NCBI GenBank assembly: GCA_028290125.1
Contig: JAQGKM010000137.1
Location: 1-9,597 of the forward strand
DNA length: 9,597 bases
Direction: 5' to 3'
Origin: Hyphomicrobiales bacterium
GTDB taxonomy: Bacteria; Pseudomonadota; Alphaproteobacteria; Rhizobiales; Beijerinckiaceae
Below are positions 6,967 through 9,597 of the stretch, one piece after another. A program made the translations under genes and the position numbers. Each line of letters starts with the position of its first letter. Positions within the stretch are counted from its first letter, which is position 1. The notes beneath the pieces were generated by a model. The model did not search any database and had not been told where the DNA came from. It saw only the letters and a program-made list of their open reading frames with translations.

Positions 6967-7560
6967 TCAGAGAGCCGCCTCGGCGGACTGCCGCTGCCGC
7001 TCGTAGCGCGGTGGATTGTCGATGAAGCGCGGCCGCATGACCGCTGCCTGATCTTTCGCAATTCCGTGCACGGCCCGCGCACCTTTCGGGAAGCCGCTGC
7101 GGGCCGAATAGTCAGGCGCGTCCTGCACCTGCTTCAGCCCGTCGAGTCGTTGCGCCGCATAGAAGTCCAGCGCCGTGATAGCGCCGACCATCACGGTCGC
7201 GAGGATCGCGTTGTCGCGCTTTGCATTGCTCTCCTCCATTCCGAGCGACAAGGTGGCGAGATCCAGCGCGTCGCCGCCGACGCGACCCCAGAGCCACGGG
7301 GCCTTGTTGTCGGCGCTGAGCAGGCCGGCGCCGTTCGCCATCTCGCGCAGGCCGTACATGCGCACGAGCGTTTCACGGCCCTCCATTCCCAACGCGCGCG
7401 TGATGGTGTGGGGCGCCAGGAACTCCGCGAGTCCGAGACCGATCGAGAACCAGCCAAGTCCCTGCGCTATTCCGGCCGCGCGCTTCTGGTGACGGCGATA
7501 GGCGGCCCGCGTTTGATCCTGCGTATGGCGGGACGCCGAAGTCATGGATTGTGCGTGCAT
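6967..7560 (-). CDS. Small membrane protein of unknown function
   Basis: A 197-residue protein. After a basic N-terminus (residues 8-28), hydrophobic segments appear at ~31-50 (AQGLGWFSIGLGLAEFLAP), ~70-83 and ~117-133. The motifs TRALGMEGRETLVRMYGLRE (54-73) and WGRVGGDALDLATL (91-104) are familiar to me from membrane domains that precede SRPBCC/cyclase-type domains in Hyphomicrobiales proteins. Here no such domain follows, only a polar ~60-residue tail. I would therefore call it a stand-alone version, with moderate confidence in that resemblance and none in function. The start at 7560 is chosen because GAGAGG lies 7 bases upstream, overlapping the stop of the dehydrogenase gene; the open frame runs further upstream to 7974 but only as a shadow of that gene. 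ATG at 7545 is an alternative. It is tightly packed (11-base gap), so co-transcription with the dehydrogenase is likely. Confidence 0.82.
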   Translation of the reverse strand: MHAQSMTSASRHTQDQTRAAYRRHQKRAAGIAQGLGWFSIGLGLAEFLAPHTITRALGMEGRETLVRMYGLREMANGAGLLSADNKAPWLWGRVGGDALDLATLSLGMEESNAKRDNAILATVMVGAITALDFYAAQRLDGLKQVQDAPDYSARSGFPKGARAVHGIAKDQAAVMRPRFIDNPPRYERQRQSAEAAL

Positions 7561-7571
7561 GAACGTGCCTC

Positions 7572-8741
7572 TCACGGTTGGAGAACGACCTTGATGCAAC
7601 CGTCCTGCTTGTCGCGGAACGTGTCGTAGAGAGCAGGCCCGTCCTCGAGCTTGCCCCTGTGGGTGATGACGAAAGACGGATCGATCTGGCCCTCTTCGAT
7701 GCGGCGCAGGAGATCGTCGGTCCAGCGGTTGACGTGCGTCTGTCCCATGCGGATCGTCAGGCCCTTGTTCATCGCCATGCCGAACGGCACCTTGTCGATG
7801 AGACCGCCGTAGACGCCCGGAACCGAGAGCGTTCCGGCGGGACGGCACACGTACATCATCTCTCGCAGAACATGCGGGCGATCGCTTTCCAGCATCACCG
7901 CCTGCTTCGCGCGATCGATCATCGAGTCGATCGAACTGCCGGCGTGCGCCTCGAGGCCAACGGCGTCGATGCACTTTTCCGGACCCTTGCCGCGCGTCAA
8001 TTCATTCAGCCGCTCGACGACGCTTTCTTCCTCGAAGTTGATGGTGATGGCGCCTGCGGCAGCCGCCATGCTCAACCGCTCCGGCACGCGATCGATGACG
8101 ACGACCTGCCTGGCGCCGAGCAGGATCGCGCTGCGCACGCAGAACTGGCCAACCGGGCCCGCGCCCCAGATCGCCACCGTGTCGGTCGGCTCGATGTCGC
8201 ACTGGACCGCAGCCTGCCAGCCGGTCGGGAAGATATCGCCGAGGAACAGCACCTGGTCGTCGGTGAGCCCGTTTGGAATCTTCACGGGGCCAACGTCTGC
8301 GTAAGGCACGCGAACGAATTCGGCCTGCCCGCCTGCATAGCCGCCTGTCAGATGCGTGTAGCCGTAGAGACCCGCAGTCGTGTGTCCGAAGACGGCGTCG
8401 CCGACCTTCTTGTTGCGGTTCGTGCGCTCGCAGACCGAGAAGTTGCTGCGGCGGCATTGTTCGCATTCGCCGCAAACGATCGTGAACGGCACGACGACGC
8501 GATCGCCGACCTTCAGCTTCTTCACGTCGCGGCCGATTTCCATCACCTCGCCCATGAACTCGTGGCCCATGATGTCCCCCGATTCCATGCCGGGCATGAA
8601 ACCGTCGTAGAGATGGAGGTCGGAGCCGCAAATGGCGCAGCTGGTCGTCTTGATGATGACATCGCGATCGTCCTCGATCCGCGGATCGGGTACGGAGTCG
8701 CAGCGGATGTCGTGCTTTCCGTGCCAGCGCAATGCTTTCAT
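7572..8741 (-). CDS. Zinc-dependent medium-chain alcohol dehydrogenase (formaldehyde-dehydrogenase-like)
   Basis: A 389-residue, probably cytoplasmic NAD(P)-dependent oxidoreductase. The N-terminal GroES-like domain carries the catalytic zinc site: C38 in CAICGSDLHLYDG and H60-E61 in GHEFMGEV. The structural zinc loop has C90, C93, C96 and C104. The Rossmann domain shows GAGPVG at 193-198 and an acidic residue (D217) at the end of the next strand, which favours NAD over NADP. The spacing of GGQAEFVRVPYAD (138-149), DIFPTGW (169-175), DAVGLEAH (259-266) and the long C-terminal part matches the Pseudomonas-type glutathione-independent formaldehyde dehydrogenase/dismutase branch better than short alcohol dehydrogenases. 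The exact substrate remains unknown. The ATG at 8741 has AGGTGA 6 bases upstream. It is first of a likely three-gene operon. Confidence 0.92.
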   Translation of the reverse strand: MKALRWHGKHDIRCDSVPDPRIEDDRDVIIKTTSCAICGSDLHLYDGFMPGMESGDIMGHEFMGEVMEIGRDVKKLKVGDRVVVPFTIVCGECEQCRRSNFSVCERTNRNKKVGDAVFGHTTAGLYGYTHLTGGYAGGQAEFVRVPYADVGPVKIPNGLTDDQVLFLGDIFPTGWQAAVQCDIEPTDTVAIWGAGPVGQFCVRSAILLGARQVVVIDRVPERLSMAAAAGAITINFEEESVVERLNELTRGKGPEKCIDAVGLEAHAGSSIDSMIDRAKQAVMLESDRPHVLREMMYVCRPAGTLSVPGVYGGLIDKVPFGMAMNKGLTIRMGQTHVNRWTDDLLRRIEEGQIDPSFVITHRGKLEDGPALYDTFRDKQDGCIKVVLQP

Positions 8742-8835
8742 GACGTTTCACCTGCGGTTGGAATTGACCCAGCAAATCCATGGCGACGAGTCCAGTTCCC
8801 CTGATGCTCCCGGAAATGCCCCTCACCGCGCCGGT

Positions 8836-8907
8836 CCGGCTTGTTGACAGGACTTGACCTTTCCCGGAGCATGCGGCGCGCGCACCCGGCGTCGCAGAAC
8901 AAGCCGG
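8836..8907. repeat. 10-bp perfect inverted repeat
   Basis: CCGGCTTGTT (8836-8845) recurs as its reverse complement AACAAGCCGG (8898-8907), 52 bases apart. It brackets the predicted promoter of the third Bug gene. A repeat this long is unlikely by chance in a region this short, although GC-rich DNA raises the odds. Confidence 0.6.
8844..8872 (+). promoter_or_regulatory. Possible promoter of the third Bug gene
   Basis: TTGACA (8844-8849) is a perfect -35 box; 17 bases later lies GAGCAT (8867-8872), only three of six matches to a -10 box. A second TTGAC starts 10 bases after the first, one helical turn, so the motif could instead be a regulator site. Confidence 0.35.
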
Positions 8908-8962
8908 GACGCCAAGGAAACGCCGCCGCTACACGTGTTGGCGGCCACGACGGGAGAGAAAG

Positions 8963-9597
8963 ATGCATTTCGCCTCGAGGCTCGCAGCCGCCACAGCCGG
9001 CGCGCTCACCCTGGCCTCGGCGCTGGCGCCCGCGCCGGCCGCCGCGCAATCCGCCGACTTTTACGCCGGTAAGAACCTCACGATGATCATCGGCTTCGGG
9101 CCGGGCGGCGGTTACGACCTGTGGGGCCGCACGGTCGTGCGCCACATCGTCAACCATCTGCCGGGCCGTCCGAACCCCGTGCCGCAGAACATGCCGGGCG
9201 CGGGCAGCTACAACGCCGCCGCGCATCTGTACAATATCGCGCCCAAGGACGGCACGATGATCGGCATCATCGCACGCGACGCCGCGCTCGGGCCGTTGAC
9301 CGGGGCCGAAGGCGCGCGTTTCGATCCGCTGAAGATCAACTGGCTCGGCACGCCGGCGGTGGAAACCAACGTCTGCATCGCGCGCGCGGGCGCAGCTGTG
9401 CAGACGGTCGAAGATCTCTACACCAAGACGCTGATCGTCGGCGACACGGGCGCGGGCACCGGCACGCGTTCCTATCCCAAGGCGCTCAGCGTGCTGCTCG
9501 GCATGCAGTTCAAGATCATCTCGGGCTTCCCATCGTCATCGGACGTGTTCCTCGCCATGGAGCGCGGCGAAGTCGACGGCATTTGTGAATCGCTTGA
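8963..9597 (+). CDS. Bug/TctC-family periplasmic solute-binding protein, C-terminus cut by window edge
   Basis: The ATG at 8963 has GGGAG 6 bases upstream; 211 residues are visible and roughly 120 more are expected beyond the edge. The signal peptide is alanine-rich with likely cleavage after AAA (residue 28). Family motifs follow: DFYAGKNLTMIIGFGPGGGY at 32-51, HLPGRP at 65-70, NMPGAG at 76-81 and KDGTMIG at 95-101. Cysteines C138 (TNVCIA) and C208 (DGICES) match positions in the orphan Bug protein at 5053-6114. It is clearly different from both other Bug proteins, so this is not a recent duplication. Its transporter partner, if any, may lie just right of the window. It is divergent from the dehydrogenase operon. 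Confidence 0.92.
   Translation, partial: MHFASRLAAATAGALTLASALAPAPAAAQSADFYAGKNLTMIIGFGPGGGYDLWGRTVVRHIVNHLPGRPNPVPQNMPGAGSYNAAAHLYNIAPKDGTMIGIIARDAALGPLTGAEGARFDPLKINWLGTPAVETNVCIARAGAAVQTVEDLYTKTLIVGDTGAGTGTRSYPKALSVLLGMQFKIISGFPSSSDVFLAMERGEVDGICESL

Larger units (their letters stand above)
8742..8962. promoter_or_regulatory. Divergent intergenic region between the dehydrogenase operon and the third Bug gene
   Basis: These 221 bases contain no convincing gene. They must hold the promoters of both flanking transcripts. A plus-strand -35 box, a 10-base-spaced TTGAC repeat, a 10-bp inverted repeat and, at 8888-8913, a 6-bp hairpin (GGCGTC/GACGCC, 14-base loop, in the likely leader of the Bug gene) are visible. 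For the minus strand I find no good -35/-10 pair. Confidence 0.6.

Noticed and set aside
8764..8802. Possible general-stress (EcfG-type) promoter before the dehydrogenase, from a GGGAAC on the minus strand
   Set aside because: The -35-like GGAAC is present, but no CGTT-like -10 box is found at the proper 16-18 base distance.
7578..8804. 408-codon open frame on the plus strand opposite the zinc dehydrogenase
   Set aside because: The dehydrogenase has both zinc sites and the NAD motif intact, so the opposite frame is a shadow.
8738..9226. 162-codon minus-strand frame upstream of the dehydrogenase, covering the intergenic region
   Set aside because: It overlaps the signal peptide and first domain of the third Bug gene antisense, and its Arg/Gly-rich sequence shows no family features.

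Overview
The window is dense, GC-rich bacterial chromosome (roughly two thirds G+C by eye). Its codon bias is strong enough to leave long open frames opposite nearly every real gene. The abundance of Bug-type (TctC-family) periplasmic binding proteins, the protein styles and the gene neighbours point to an alphaproteobacterium, most likely in the Hyphomicrobiales (Bradyrhizobium/Xanthobacteraceae-like). That placement is inference from gene content. I see no mobile element, RNA gene or CRISPR array.

Left part (1-4048, all minus strand, read right to left): a tripartite tricarboxylate transporter (TTT) operon. The order is tctA (12-TM class large subunit), tctB (small membrane subunit, joined by an ATGA start/stop overlap), a Bug/TctC solute-binding protein, then a bicupin protein that runs off the left edge. 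Together they would capture an organic acid in the periplasm and drive it across the inner membrane with an ion gradient; the cupin may act on the imported compound. The substrate cannot be told from sequence.

Middle (4049-6193): a 144-bp divergent control region separates tctA from a LysR-type regulator on the plus strand. It contains a good sigma70-like promoter for the regulator, overlapped by a 19-bp dyad that looks like a LysR operator. The regulator runs into a second, convergent Bug protein with a 4-base overlap of their ends. This second Bug protein has no membrane subunits beside it, and its Shine-Dalgarno sequence lies inside a 9-bp hairpin.

Right part (6194-8741, minus strand): three tandem genes with 11- and 17-base gaps, probably one operon. 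They are a zinc-dependent alcohol/formaldehyde-dehydrogenase-like enzyme, a small membrane protein of unknown function, and a secreted glycine/serine-rich protein with a 13-glycine run. A 221-bp divergent region (8742-8962) holds a consensus -35 box, a repeated TTGAC motif and a 10-bp inverted repeat. It is followed on the plus strand by a third Bug protein, cut by the right edge.

The theme is solute capture: three clearly different Bug proteins in under 10 kb with one visible TctAB pair. I did not find a wholly new system. The best leads are the operator/promoter overlap at 4129-4157, the hairpin over the ribosome binding site at 6120-6144, the transporter-linked bicupin, and the orphan Bug proteins.
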